The position numbers and the translations under genes were made by a program. From Hymenobacter cellulosilyticus (lineage in GTDB: Bacteria; Bacteroidota; Bacteroidia; Cytophagales; Hymenobacteraceae): a stretch of 64,000 nucleotides of DNA. The stretch is taken from positions 3,400,501-3,464,500 of the forward strand of contig NZ_CP095046.1 in assembly GCF_022919215.1 (NCBI RefSeq). Direction: 5' to 3'. The notes beneath the pieces were generated by a model. The model was not told the DNA's origin, made no database searches, and saw only the letters and a program-made list of their open reading frames with translations. Numbering within the stretch: the stretch's first letter is position 1; each line of letters opens with the position of its first letter. Positions 53,797 through 64,000 of the stretch are shown in pieces.

Positions 53797-56646
53797 ATGA
53801 AAAAGCCCCTCGCCCTGTCCCTGTTGCTGGCCGCCGCGCTAACCCAACCGAGCCTTGCCCAGGCACCCAAATGGCCCGAAATAACCCAGCAGGCCAAGCC
53901 CTGGACGCGCTGGTGGTGGCAGGGCAGCGCCGTAAACGAGCAGGATTTGACCCGGCAGCTCACGCAGTACCAGCAGGCGGGTTTGGGCGGGGTGGAAATC
54001 ACCACGATTTACGGGCAGAAAGGGGCCGAGCCGCAGTTTATCAACTTTCTCTCGCCCAAGTGGCTGGACATGCTGGAGCACACGCTCAAGGAGTCGAATA
54101 GGCTGGGGCTGGGCGTGGACATGGCCCAAGCCTCGGGCTGGCCGTTTGGCGGGCCCTGGGTGTCGTCGGCCGATGCCTGCAAGTATGCCACCTACCAGAC
54201 CTACTCCGTGCAAGGTGGGGAGCAGCTTAAGGAAGCCGTGACCTTTCTGCAAAAGCCGATTTTGCGCACCGTGGGTCAGCCCATTGACCTCAAGCAACTG
54301 AAGGAGCCCGTGGCCAGCAACCCCAATCTGCAGCTCCACGCTTTCGACCAGGTGCGCTTCGAAAAGCCCTTGCCCCTGCAAGCCCTGATGGCTTATTCCG
54401 ACAAAGGCGAAACCCTGGACTTGACGAGCAAAGTGGACGCCACCGGCAAGCTCACCTGGACCGCGCCGGCCGGCAACTGGCAGCTCTACGCCCTGTTTCA
54501 GGGCTGGCACGGCAAGCAGGTAGAGCGGGCCGGCCCCGGCGGGGAAGGCGACGTGGTGGACCACTTTTCCAAAACTGCCACCCAGCACTACCTGGAGCAC
54601 TTCGACCAGGCTTTTAAAGGTCGTAGCCTGAAGGGGCTGCGGGCCTTTTTCAACGACTCCTACGAAGTCGACGACGCCCAGGGGGAGGCCAACTGGACCC
54701 CGCAGATGTTCAGTGAGTTTCAAAAGCGCCGGGGCTACGATTTGCGCCAGCACCTGCCCGCTTTGTTTGGACAGGCCAAGCCCGACGAAAACCAGCGCGT
54801 GCTGACCGATTACCGGGAAACCGTATCGGAGCTACTGCTCGAAAACTACACCCAGACCTGGAGCACCTGGGCCAAAACCCACAACGCCCTGATTCGCAAC
54901 CAGGCCCACGGCTCCCCGGCCAACATCCTGGATTTGTACGCCGTAACCGACATTCCCGAAACGGAAGGGGAGGACTTGCTGCGCATCAAGTTTGCTTCCT
55001 CGGCGGCCCACGTCACGGGCAAAAAGCTGGCCTCCTCGGAAACGGCAACCTGGGAAAACGACCATTTCCTGTCCTCCCTCGGCGACGTGAAAAAGGCCAT
55101 GGACCGGATGCTGCTCGGCGGCATCAACCACACTTTTTACCACGGCACCAACTACTCGCCCCAAACGGCGGCCTGGCCCGGCTGGCTATTTTACGCCGCC
55201 GTGCACTTCAACCCGAACAACACCTTTTGGCAGGATTTCGGGCAGCTCAACCGCTACATGGCTCACTGCCAGTCGTTTTTGCAGGCCGGTAAGCCCGCTA
55301 ACGACGTGCTGGTATATTTGCCCATCTACGACGCCTACGCCCGGCCCGGCAAGGTGCTACTCCAACACTTCGACGGCATCGAGCACGGCTTCAAGGGCAT
55401 GACCGTAGGCACGACCGGCGAGGAGCTGCTCCGGCGCGGCTACGGCTTCGACTTCATTTCCGACAAGCAGCTGCTGCAGGTAACCACCGCCGGCCAGGCC
55501 CTGCAAACCGGCGGAGCCACCTACCAGACCATTCTGGTGCCCGATGCCCGCACCCTGCCGCTGCCCACGCTGGAGCAGTTGCTGAAGCTGGCCAGCAACG
55601 GCGCTACCATCGTGTTTCAGAACGGCCTGCCCGACGACGTGCCGGGAATGGGCAACCTGCCTGCCCGCCGCACCGCCTTCCAAAAGCAGCTGGCTCAGCT
55701 CAAGTTTGCGGCTGGTGCGGGCGGCAGCCAAAAAGCCACGCTGGGCAAGGGCGCAGTGCTAATAGGCAAGGATGTAGCCCAGCTGCTGACCCAGGCTGGA
55801 GTAAAGCGCGAAACTATGGTCGACACTGGCCTGCAGTTTGAGCGCCGCCGCACCGCGAAAGGCTACACCTACTTTATTGCCAACTGGAACGACAAGCCAG
55901 TAAACGCCTGGGTCTCGCTGCAAACGGCGGCCAAGTCGGTAGCCCTCTACAACCCCATGACTGAGCAGCTGGGCATGGCCGCGGTGCGCACTGCGGCCCA
56001 AGGCCAGCCTGAGGTGTACGTGCAGCTGGCTCCTGGCGAATCCTGCGTGCTGGAAACCTCTGTGGCAGCCATCAATGCGCCGGCTTATGCCTACCAGAAA
56101 CCGGCCGGCGCCGCTCAGCCTCTCACCGGCACCTGGGACGTGAATTTCGTGGCGGGCGGGCCGGAGCTGCCCGCCCAAACTAAGGTGCAGAGCCTGACTT
56201 CCTGGACCACGTGGCCCGGCGAGGCCACAAAGAAATTTGCCGGTACGGCCACCTACACCCTGGCTTTCCCCATGCCGAAAGGGGCGGCCGACGGCTGGCT
56301 GCTGGATTTGGGCCGGGTAGCCGAAACGGCCCGGGTGCAGCTCAATGGCCAGCCCCTGGCCACGCTCATCGGGCCCAGCTACCAGGTGTTCATCCCCAAA
56401 AACCAGCTGAAAGCCACCAATACCCTGACCGTGGCCGTGAGCAACGGCATGGCCAACCGCATTTCGGATATGGACCGCAACCACGTATCCTACAAGAATG
56501 CCTACAACATCAATATGTCGAGCAAGCTCAAGGAAAACCGGGGTGCCGACGGCCTGTTTACGGCCGAGAAGTGGACCCCGCGCGAGTCTGGCCTGCTCGG
56601 CCCCGTGACCCTGACCCCGACTACCACCGGGCAGCAGGTGCAGTAA
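53797..56646 (+). CDS. GH106-like alpha-L-rhamnosidase
   Basis: The 949-residue exported protein (signal ending SLAQAPK) starts with PWTRWWWQGSAVNEQDLTRQL and AGLGGVEITTIYG, typical of the GH106 catalytic barrel. Other segments are ASGWPFGGPWV, RAFFNDSYEVDDAQGEANWTP (an acidic catalytic region), YHGTNYSPQTAAWPGWLFYA and the C-terminal beta-sandwich (LDLGRVAETARVQLNGQPL). GH106 enzymes release L-rhamnose, here presumably from rhamnogalacturonan side chains or backbone ends. It continues the plus-strand PUL unit. Exact linkage is inferred only from the neighbours. Confidence 0.85.
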   Translation: MKKPLALSLLLAAALTQPSLAQAPKWPEITQQAKPWTRWWWQGSAVNEQDLTRQLTQYQQAGLGGVEITTIYGQKGAEPQFINFLSPKWLDMLEHTLKESNRLGLGVDMAQASGWPFGGPWVSSADACKYATYQTYSVQGGEQLKEAVTFLQKPILRTVGQPIDLKQLKEPVASNPNLQLHAFDQVRFEKPLPLQALMAYSDKGETLDLTSKVDATGKLTWTAPAGNWQLYALFQGWHGKQVERAGPGGEGDVVDHFSKTATQHYLEHFDQAFKGRSLKGLRAFFNDSYEVDDAQGEANWTPQMFSEFQKRRGYDLRQHLPALFGQAKPDENQRVLTDYRETVSELLLENYTQTWSTWAKTHNALIRNQAHGSPANILDLYAVTDIPETEGEDLLRIKFASSAAHVTGKKLASSETATWENDHFLSSLGDVKKAMDRMLLGGINHTFYHGTNYSPQTAAWPGWLFYAAVHFNPNNTFWQDFGQLNRYMAHCQSFLQAGKPANDVLVYLPIYDAYARPGKVLLQHFDGIEHGFKGMTVGTTGEELLRRGYGFDFISDKQLLQVTTAGQALQTGGATYQTILVPDARTLPLPTLEQLLKLASNGATIVFQNGLPDDVPGMGNLPARRTAFQKQLAQLKFAAGAGGSQKATLGKGAVLIGKDVAQLLTQAGVKRETMVDTGLQFERRRTAKGYTYFIANWNDKPVNAWVSLQTAAKSVALYNPMTEQLGMAAVRTAAQGQPEVYVQLAPGESCVLETSVAAINAPAYAYQKPAGAAQPLTGTWDVNFVAGGPELPAQTKVQSLTSWTTWPGEATKKFAGTATYTLAFPMPKGAADGWLLDLGRVAETARVQLNGQPLATLIGPSYQVFIPKNQLKATNTLTVAVSNGMANRISDMDRNHVSYKNAYNINMSSKLKENRGADGLFTAEKWTPRESGLLGPVTLTPTTTGQQVQ

Positions 56647-56676
56647 GGCTCGGTGAACCGCCGCCATTATTTATCC

Positions 56677-56831
56677 TGTCATCCTGAGCCTGCGAAGGAC
56701 CTTCCTCGTCTTGGTGACAAGTTTTATTCAGCGTAACTAAACCTTTTGCGCTGGTGGTAAAGGGCTTGGGCGCATAAACAAAAACTGCGGCCGGGTAAGT
56801 GAGGCAGGTCCTTCGCAGGCTCAGGATGACA
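56677..56831. repeat. Type B inverted-repeat element, copy 3
   Basis: The 155-bp element begins TGTCATCCTGAGCC and ends GGCTCAGGATGACA; the arms also share TGCGAAGGACCTTCCTCG and TGAGGCAGGTCCTTCGCA. Its left 60 bp closely match copy 1, including GTGACAAG. It separates the GH106 gene from the esterase gene. Confidence 0.87.
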
Positions 56832-56876
56832 GTTGCCTTTTTCTGCTCATTTCCTTTTTCCTTATTTCCTGAATCT

Positions 56877-58417
56877 ATGCGCCTTTCCTGCCTGCTCTCA
56901 GCCGCTTTCCTGCTGACCCTGAGCTACTCGGTCCAGGCCAACGTGACGCTGCCGGCCCTGATTGCCGACAACATGGTGCTGCAGCAGAAAAGCACGGTGG
57001 CGCTCTGGGGCTGGGCGGAAGCGGGGGAAACTGTGACGGTAACGGCGAGCTGGCAGAAGACCCCGGTCAAGGCCACGGCCGATGCCCAGGGCAACTGGCT
57101 GGTGCGCGTGCCCACGGGAAAGGCGGGCGGGCCGTATACCCTGCAGTTTCGGGGCAAAAACCAGCTGACCGTCAGCAATGTGTTGCTGGGCGAAGTCTGG
57201 CTGTGCTCGGGGCAGTCGAACATGGCGTTTTCCGTCAGCAAAAAGCCCAACAGCGGCTCGTATACGGGTGTAGTAAATGAGGCGGAGGTAGTACCCAAGG
57301 CCAATTACCCGGCCATCCGCATGTTCACGGTCAAGAATACGGTGGCCGATGTGCCCCAGCGCGACACCAAGGGGCAGTGGGCCGTGTGCAGCCCGCAGAC
57401 GGTGGGCGAGTTTTCGGCCGTGGCGTACTTCTTCGCTCAGGAAATCCACGAAAAAACCAAGCTGCCTATCGGTCTGATCAACTCCACCTGGGGCGGCACC
57501 CCGGCCGAGTCGTGGATGCGCCAGGACGTGCTGGAGCAGGACCCGGAGTTCCGGCCCATTCTGCGGCGCTACGAGCGGGGCCTGACCACCTTCGCCCAGG
57601 ACCAGGAAGCCTACAAGCTCCGGCAGGCCGAGTTTCAGCAGGAGCGGGCCGCCAACCCCCACACCACCCGCCTGGCGCCCGTGGCCCCGGTGGGCGCTAC
57701 TTCCAATAAGTCGCCCTACAAGCTCTACAACGGCATGATTCGGCCCCTGATTCCCTACACGCTCAAGGGCGTGCTTTGGTACCAGGGCGAAAACAACGCC
57801 GACCGGGCCTACCAGTACCGCCGCCTGTTTCCGGCTTTGATAAAGAGCTGGCGGCAGGAGTGGCAGCAGCCCGACATGCCCTTTTACTTCGTGCAGATTG
57901 CCCCGCACCGCAGCCAGAACGCCGAAATCCGGGAAGCCCAGCTGCTGACGATGCAAACCGTGCCCCGCACCGGCATGGCCGTCATCACCGACTGGGGCGA
58001 CTCGCTCGACATTCACCCGCGCAACAAACAGGTGGTGGGTCACCGCCTGGCCCAGTGGGCCCTGGCCAAAGACTACGGCCAGAAGCAAACCGTGTATTCG
58101 GGCCTATCTACCAGAGCATGAAGGTTGAAAACGGCCGGGTGCGCCTGCGCTTCGACTACGCCGAAACCGGCTTAATAGCCCAGAATGGCCCATTGCGCGA
58201 GTTCACCATTGCCGGCCCCGACAGCGTATTCCACCCCGCCCAGGCCCGCATCGAAGGCAACTCGGTACTTGTGTGGAACGAGCAGGTGACGCAGCCCGTG
58301 GCCGTGCGCTTTGCCTGGCGGGCCATTCCCAACCCTAACTTCTACAACGCCGCTGGCCTGCCCGCCTCGCCCTTCCGCACCGATAAATGGAAGCTTAAAA
58401 CCCAGGGCCTGTTGTAA
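56877..58417 (+). CDS. Sialate O-acetylesterase-family esterase, frameshifted
   Basis: The corrected 513-residue protein has a signal peptide (about 1-20, SYSVQANVTLPALI) and the SASA-type SGNH fold: nucleophile in LCSGQSNMAFSV (about Ser114) and catalytic Asp/His in DWGDSLDIHPRNK (D378/H380). In PULs such enzymes remove acetyl groups from plant polysaccharides or sialic acid; here a pectin role is likely. The frame breaks after QTVYSGP at CC 58103-58104; one added C gives GPIYQSMKVENGRVRLRF and a complete C-terminal sandwich. The ATG at 56877 was chosen at the signal peptide. Confidence 0.82.
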
Positions 58418-58545
58418 GGCTCTGACGTTATTTGATCTGTCCCCGGCCTACCTTTTCAACTTGCAGTAGCATTCAAAATCCTGCTGGCGCGGAATGCTAC
58501 TGCTGGCTTCTACTTCATAACTAGCTTCTACATTCCTTTTCACAC

Positions 58546-58860
58546 ATGGAAGAAATAGCCTTTACCATGCAGCTCAAGCCCGGCGTGGCCGCCGAATACC
58601 AGCGCCGGCACGACGAAATCTGGCCCGAGCTAACGGCCCTGCTCACCCAGGCCGGTATCTATGACTATTCTATCTACCTGGACGAGGGCAGCGGGCGGCT
58701 GTTTGCCGTGCAGAAGCGCTGGCCCGGCCATCTGGCTGATACCTTGCCGGCCCAGGCCATTATGCAGCGGTGGTGGGCCTATATGGCTGATTTGATGGAA
58801 ACCAACCCCGATAATTCCCCGGTCGTCAAGCCGCTGACCCGCGTGTTTCACCAGGACTAG
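58546..58860 (+). CDS. rhaM: L-rhamnose mutarotase
   Basis: The 104-residue protein is a small ferredoxin-like-fold mutarotase. It has the catalytic His22 in YQRRHDEIWPEL, Y40-D-Y-S-I in the strand that follows, and the conserved WWAYMADLMETNPDNSP tail. RhaM interconverts alpha- and beta-L-rhamnose and speeds entry of rhamnose into catabolism. Its presence strongly supports a rhamnose-containing substrate for this locus. A strong terminator follows. Confidence 0.92.
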   Translation: MEEIAFTMQLKPGVAAEYQRRHDEIWPELTALLTQAGIYDYSIYLDEGSGRLFAVQKRWPGHLADTLPAQAIMQRWWAYMADLMETNPDNSPVVKPLTRVFHQD

Positions 58861-58881
58861 AGCCGTTACCCTCCACTGCTG

Positions 58882-58921
58882 GCCCGGCCCGACTTGCTAC
58901 TGGTCGGGCCGGGCTTTTTTT
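58882..58921 (+). terminator. Intrinsic terminator after rhaM
   Basis: GCCCGGCCCGAC (58882-58893) and GTCGGGCCGGGC (58903-58914) pair perfectly over 12 bp around a 9-nt loop, followed by seven Ts. It ends the esterase-rhaM part of the PUL before susC. Confidence 0.92.
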
Positions 58922-59061
58922 ATTCGGCGTAAGACACTCACGCTGACGAAAATATTCGGCTGCTAGCAGGAGAGTGCGGTACGGCTGGGGCAGGAGCGCA
59001 CGGTTACTTTGGGAGCAGTGATGAGTCACTCACCTGCTTTCCCACTCAACCGCACCTTCCC

Positions 59062-62000
59062 ATGCTCAAACTCTACACTCCTGCCCGCTGGCTGCCGCTG
59101 ACCGTTGTGGTCGGGCTGGCACCGGTCGGGGCTTTTGCTCAAACGGCCCAGACGGTAACGGGGCGCGTCATTACGGCCACCGACAAAGCCGGCCTGCCAG
59201 GCGTGACGGTGGTCGTGAAAGGAACTACCACAGGGACGAGCACCAGCCCCGACGGCACCTTTTCGCTACAAGCGCCCCCGGTTCCACGCTGGTGCTGTCA
59301 TTTGTGGGCTATTTGACCCAGGAAGTTACAGTAGGAGCGGGGCCCGTCAACGTGACGCTGCAGGAAGACGTGAAGCAGTTGGCCGATGTGGTGGTGGTGG
59401 GCTACGGCACCCAGAAAAAGAGCGACGTAACCGGGGCCCTGTCGTCCGTGTCGGAAGAGAAAATCAAGCAGGTGCCGGTGCAGAACGTAACCCAGGCCCT
59501 GCAGGGTCGGGCGGCGGGCGTGGACGTGGCCGGCTCCAACTTCCGGCCCGGGGAAAGCCCTTCCATCCGCATCCGGGGCAACCGCTCGGTGCGGGCTTCC
59601 AACGAGCCGCTCTACGTGGTCGACGGCATTCCCCTGGCCCAGGGCACGGGCCTAAACGACTTCAACCCCGACGATATTGAGTCGGTGGAAGTTTTGAAAG
59701 ACGCCTCGGCCACGGCCATTTACGGCTCCCGCGGGGCCAACGGCGTGGTCATCGTGACCACCAAGCGCGGCAAGGAAGGCAAGTTCAGCATCAGCTACAA
59801 CTCCTACGCCAGCTTCGACAGGGCCCAGCGCACCCTCGACGTATTCGACGGGGCCGAGTTTGCCGAAGTGCGCCGCGAAGCCTACCGCACCTCGGGCTCC
59901 TATACTACGCCGTATCCTAATCCTGCCGGCGACTTCACCCTGTTTGGCACCGACCCGAACGTGTGGAACAACATTGCCAACGCCTACACCTGGAAGGACC
60001 GCACCGCCCGCGTGCCGGAAACCCGGGAAGCCACGGCCGAAGAAAAAGCCCGCTTTGCCCAGTACGGCTTCCCCAACGTAACCCAGATTCCGATTTACGA
60101 CCCCAGCAAGATTCAAACTACCGACTGGCAGAAGGAAGCCCTGCGCACAGCCTTCACCCAGAACCACCAGCTCAGCGCCAGCGGGGGCTCCGAAAACCTG
60201 CGCACCTCGCTGTCGGTGGGCTACCTCAGCCAGGAGGGCATTCAGTACGGGCAGGACTTTACCCGCTACACCGCCCGGGCCACCTTCGACTTCAAGATCA
60301 ACAAGATTATTTCGGTGGGCGGTTCTACCAACGCCAGCCTGGGCGTGCAGAACTACGGCCCCGACATCTACGGCAAGGCCGTGGGCCAGCTGCCCTATGC
60401 GGCACCCTACGACGCGGCGGGCGTGTTTCAGTTTAACCCCGGGGCCGACGCCAATATCCTGAACCCGCTGCGGGACCCGGAAAACACGTTTAACGAGCGG
60501 CGCGTAGCCCGCTTCTTTACCAGCCTCTACGCCGAAGCCCGCCTGCTCGAAGGCCTGCGCTACCGGCTCAACATCGGGCCCGACTTCCGCAACGCCCGCA
60601 ACGGACAGTTCCGCGGGGCCCGCTCCACGGGCCAGGGTGGCGGCAGCAACGCCGTGTCGTTTGCCCAGTACGACCAAAGCCAGAACTTCACCTACGTCAT
60701 CGAAAACCTGCTTTTCTACGACAAGCAGCTCAGTGAAAACCACAGTCTGGGCGTGACCCTGCTGCAAAGCGCCCAGCAGGACCGCAGTGAAGGCTCGTCG
60801 GTGAGTGCCACCAACCTGCCCTACGACAGCCAGAAGTGGTATAATATCGGCTCGACCTACAACGCCCAGGCCCAGAGCTTCGGCTCCGGCCCCTTCGTGC
60901 GCCGCCGCCTGATGTCGTACATGGGCCGGGTCAACTATAGCTTTAAGGACCGCTACGTGCTGACGGCCACCGGCCGCGCCGACGGGGCCTCGGTGCTGGC
61001 CCAGGGCCGTAAATGGGCCTTTTTTCCCTCGGTGGCCCTGGCCTGGAAGCTGCAGGAGGAAACGTTCTTCAAGGAGCTGACCTACCTCAGTGAGCTGAAG
61101 CTGCGCGGCGGCTACGGCTCCGTAGGCCAAGCCTCGGTGGACCCCTACACCACCGGCGGCACCCTGCAGCAGACGCCCTACGTGTGGGATGAAATAGCGG
61201 CCTACGGCTACACGCCCACGCCCGGCACCTTGCCCAACACCCTAGGCGGCCTGCCCAACCGGGACCTGGAGTGGGAGCGGACCGCCACCGTCAACGTGGG
61301 GCTGGACTTCGGCTTTCTGCGCAACCGCGTGACGGGCTCGGTGGAAGTGTACCGCGCCAACACCACCGGCCTGCTCTTGCCCCGGGCCCTGCCCACGGTG
61401 TCGGGCTTCAACAACGTGCTGCAGAACATCGGCGCCACCCGCAATACTGGTGTGGAAGTGTCCTTGTCGACGGTGAATATGGAGCGGGGCAAGTTCCGCT
61501 GGGGCACCGACTTTATCTTCACCAAAAACAAGGAGGAATTCGTGGAGCTGGCCTCGGGCAAGCAGGACGACATCGGCAACCGGTGGTTTATCGGCCAGCC
61601 CCTGGGCGTGTACTACGACTATCAATACGACGGAATCTGGCAAACGTGGGAAACCGAAGGGCTGGCCCGCTACCGCGCCACGCCGGGCACCATCAAGGTG
61701 GTCGACGTCAACAACGACGGCCTGATCAATACCGCCGACCAGGTGGTGCTGGGCTCGAACCGACCTAAGTGGACCGGCAGCGTGAACAACTCGTTTTCCT
61801 TCCGCGGCTTCGATTTGAGCTTTCTGGTGTATGCCCGGGTAGGCCAACTGCTGGGCACCGGCTACCGGCCCGGCCTCGGCGGCCGTTTTCCCGGCATGCA
61901 GGTGGATTACTGGACGCCGGCTAACCCCAGCAACAGCGCGCCCCGCCCCAATAGCCGCGAAGACCAGGCTACCTACAGCTCCTCGATGCTCTACCGCAGC

Positions 62001-62240
62001 GGCAGCTTTGCCAAGGTGCGCAGCATCTCGCTCAGCTACACCTTCCCCAAAGAGCTGGTTTCCAAGTTCTACAGTAGCAACCTGAGCGTGTACGTCAACG
62101 CGGTGAACCCCTTCCTGATTACCAAGTACGAGGGCCTCGACCCCGAAGCCACCGACGTTGGCTCCAACACCGCCGAGCTGGCCCAGGCCCGCAACCTGAG
62201 CACCAAAAGCCTGGTGTTTGGCCTGCGCATTGGTTTCTAA
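59062..62240 (+). CDS. susC: SusC/RagA-family TonB-linked outer membrane protein, frameshifted near the N-terminus
   Basis: The corrected 1059-residue protein has a signal peptide (GAFAQTAQ), a carboxypeptidase-D-regulatory-like domain (VTGRVITATDKAGLPGVTVVVKG), the plug domain (KKSDVTGALSSVSEEKIKQV, PSIRIRGNRS, DIESVEVLKDASATAIYGSRGANGVVIVTTK) and a large beta-barrel ending LSTKSLVFGLRIGF. It would import polysaccharide oligomers with SusD. The frame breaks at CCCCC 59275-59279; one added C yields QAPPGSTLVLSFVGYLTQEV. It is followed 24 bp later by susD. Confidence 0.92.
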
Positions 62241-62264
62241 CTTCCACGACGAACTCCCACCTGT

Positions 62265-64000
62265 ATGTTTATCAAACGCCCCTCAACCTTGCTGCTCGCG
62301 GCCCTGGTGTCGTCGTTGGCTTTTACTACTTCCTGCAAAGACTTTCTGGAGGAAGAGCTGGTCTCGACCCTGACCAACGACTACTACGAAACCGAGCAGG
62401 GCCTGGAAGACTTGGTGAAGGCCGCCTACGAGCCTACCCGCTTCAAGTACGCCAACGAGCATAGCTACGCCATGTTCAACTTCGGCACCGACGAGTTTAC
62501 CCACGCCGACCAGGTCAACTACATCTACTGGAACACCTACGATAGGAACCGCCTGAACACCGGCAACGGCATTGAGAGCTTCGTGCACGACGTGTGGACG
62601 GCCGACTATGACGGCATCAACCGCTGCAACATCGGCATCGAGAAGATTCCGCTCATCAACGGCACCGGCTCCCTGGCCACGCCCGCCCAGAAGACCCAGC
62701 GTGTGGCCGAGCTGCGGTTTCTGCGGGCCTACTACTACTTCCAGCTCGTGCAGCAGTACGGCGCCATTCCGGTGTCGACCAAAGCTACCGAGAGCGTGCA
62801 GCTCGAATACACCCGTACGCCCGTGCCCGAGGTGTACCGCTTAATCGTCAGTGACTTGCGCTTTGCCGCCGATAACCTCTCGGCTACTTCTTCGGAGTTT
62901 GGCCGGGCTACCAAAGGCGCGGCCCAGCACTACCTGGCCAAGGTCTACCTCACCCGGGGCAGCGCCGTAACGGACCAGCGCGGCCAGCAGCCCACCGACA
63001 TGGACAGCGCCGCCTACTACGCCGACCAGGTAATAACGTCTCAGCGCTACGCCCTGGAGGCGGACTTTGGCAAGCTCTGGGATATTTCCAGCTACGCCAA
63101 CAGCCGCACCGCCCAGACCAGCCGGGAAATCATTTTCTCGACGCAGTTCAACAACGTGACGGCCCTGGCCGGACGCTTCGGCAACCGGGTGCACTCGTAC
63201 TTCACCATGTTCTACGAGGACCAGCCCGGCATGGCCCGCGACCTGCTCAACGATCGGCCCTTCCGCCGCCTGATGGCCACCAACTATACCATGGACATCT
63301 ACGACCGGAAAAACGACTCCCGCTTCTACAAAAGCTTTAAAACGGCCTGGCTGGCCAATAACTCGGCCACCATTCCAAAATGGACCGCCGCCGACGCGCC
63401 CACCCCGGCACTGGTGGGCCAGAACAAGTTTGCCCTCGGCGACACGGCCATTTTCATTGTGGTCAATAATCCTCAGCAAACGGCCTGGACCGAGCAGCGC
63501 ATTGCCCGCAGCCGCTACCGCACCTTTGCCCGCTACTACCGCACCAATAGCGGCGGCACGGCCTCGGCCTACGACCCGACCGGCCCGGTGGGCGTGCGCA
63601 ACAAGTATCCGCAGCTGGTAAAGTACATTGACCCCTTCCGGCAGGGCGCGGGCGTGAATGAGGAAGCCGGCACCCGGGATGGCATCCTGGCCCGCCTGGC
63701 CGAAACCTACCTGATTGCGGCCGAAGCCTACGGCCGCAAAAACGACTACACCAAGGCCCTGACCTACATCAATACCCTGCGCAACCGGGCCGCCTACAAA
63801 GCCGGAGAAGCCAAGCCCACGGCGTTTTCGCTGGTAGAAGGCGGCACCCGCGGCGACGTGAGCAGCACGGCCGCCGCCCTGCAGGTGACTATGAACAAGT
63901 TCACCACCAACGACCCGGCCGAGCTCTATCCGGCCACGGTGTCGTCGCCGCGGGACCGGTTTATTCACTTCATCTTGAATGAGCGCACCCGGGAGCTGGC
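62265..64000 (+). CDS. susD: SusD/RagB-family surface glycan-binding lipoprotein, truncated by window end
   Basis: The visible 578 residues start with a lipoprotein signal (lipobox FTTSC, Cys24) and then SusD-type sequence: KDFLEEELVSTLTNDYYETEQGLEDLV, RFLRAYYYFQLVQQYG (TPR-like core), YIDPFRQGAGVNEEAGTRDG and the late LAETYLIAAEAYGRKNDYTKALTYINTLRNRA. The end LNERTRELA is the usual region near the C-terminus, so only about 40-60 residues are missing. SusD proteins bind the target glycan at the cell surface and feed SusC. The ATG at 62265 directly precedes the lipobox signal. Confidence 0.93.
   Translation, partial: MFIKRPSTLLLAALVSSLAFTTSCKDFLEEELVSTLTNDYYETEQGLEDLVKAAYEPTRFKYANEHSYAMFNFGTDEFTHADQVNYIYWNTYDRNRLNTGNGIESFVHDVWTADYDGINRCNIGIEKIPLINGTGSLATPAQKTQRVAELRFLRAYYYFQLVQQYGAIPVSTKATESVQLEYTRTPVPEVYRLIVSDLRFAADNLSATSSEFGRATKGAAQHYLAKVYLTRGSAVTDQRGQQPTDMDSAAYYADQVITSQRYALEADFGKLWDISSYANSRTAQTSREIIFSTQFNNVTALAGRFGNRVHSYFTMFYEDQPGMARDLLNDRPFRRLMATNYTMDIYDRKNDSRFYKSFKTAWLANNSATIPKWTAADAPTPALVGQNKFALGDTAIFIVVNNPQQTAWTEQRIARSRYRTFARYYRTNSGGTASAYDPTGPVGVRNKYPQLVKYIDPFRQGAGVNEEAGTRDGILARLAETYLIAAEAYGRKNDYTKALTYINTLRNRAAYKAGEAKPTAFSLVEGGTRGDVSSTAAALQVTMNKFTTNDPAELYPATVSSPRDRFIHFILNERTREL

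Overview
The window looks like a chromosome segment of a high-GC Bacteroidota of the Hymenobacter type (family Hymenobacteraceae). The evidence is: type IX secretion (T9SS) C-terminal sorting domains on several secreted proteins, a SusC/SusD pair, Bacteroidota-type promoter motifs (TAnnTTTG) with few Shine-Dalgarno sequences, and PseB, Ffh, PdhB, Pta and AckA of Bacteroidota type. I saw no rRNA, tRNA, CRISPR array, prophage or intact insertion sequence.

Layout. 0-6 kb: a T9SS cargo gene and a surface-glycan cluster (PseB dehydratase, FkbH-like protein, GT4 glycosyltransferase). 6-9 kb: a Tat-type ferritin-like lipoprotein with IPT/TIG repeats, then ffh. 9-15.4 kb: secreted proteins (heparinase II/III-like lyase, four-CHRD-domain protein) around a purine deaminase. 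15.4-15.7 kb: a near-perfect sigma-54 promoter followed 40 bp later by an intrinsic terminator, a strong candidate for an undescribed small RNA. 16-37.7 kb: small enzymes (SDRs, hydrolases, inositol monophosphatase-like, 2H phosphoesterase, thioesterase, DinB) with three Crp/Fnr, two AraC and one XRE regulator, plus a thioredoxin/truncated haemoglobin pair. 38-49 kb: central metabolism and envelope (pdhB, OmpA/TPR lipoprotein, PspC-like protein, GT2, YbaB, pta, ackA). A low-GC patch with two unknown genes and a 42-bp perfect palindrome separates pta from ackA. 49-64 kb: a polysaccharide utilisation locus whose parts fit rhamnogalacturonan-I: two rhamnogalacturonan acetylesterases, a GH105 unsaturated rhamnogalacturonyl hydrolase, a GH106 alpha-L-rhamnosidase, a sialate-O-acetylesterase-family esterase, L-rhamnose mutarotase and SusC/SusD. 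SusD runs off the end of the window.

How the genes work together. In the PUL, SusCD would bind and import acetylated rhamnogalacturonan oligomers, the esterases would remove acetyl groups, GH106 and GH105 would release rhamnose and unsaturated galacturonate, and RhaM would interconvert rhamnose anomers. Pta and AckA convert acetyl-CoA to acetate and ATP, downstream of PdhB.

Two window-wide features matter when reading this annotation. First, eleven otherwise normal genes, including pdhB, pta, ackA and susC, carry fifteen single-base frameshifts. Each is repaired by adding one G or C to a G/C run, which points to homopolymer sequencing errors rather than pseudogenes. I give these genes their full corrected span. 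Second, intergenic regions hold dispersed long inverted-repeat elements of at least two families (two copies of one, three of another), a third hairpin element, and a ten-unit 21-bp tandem repeat.
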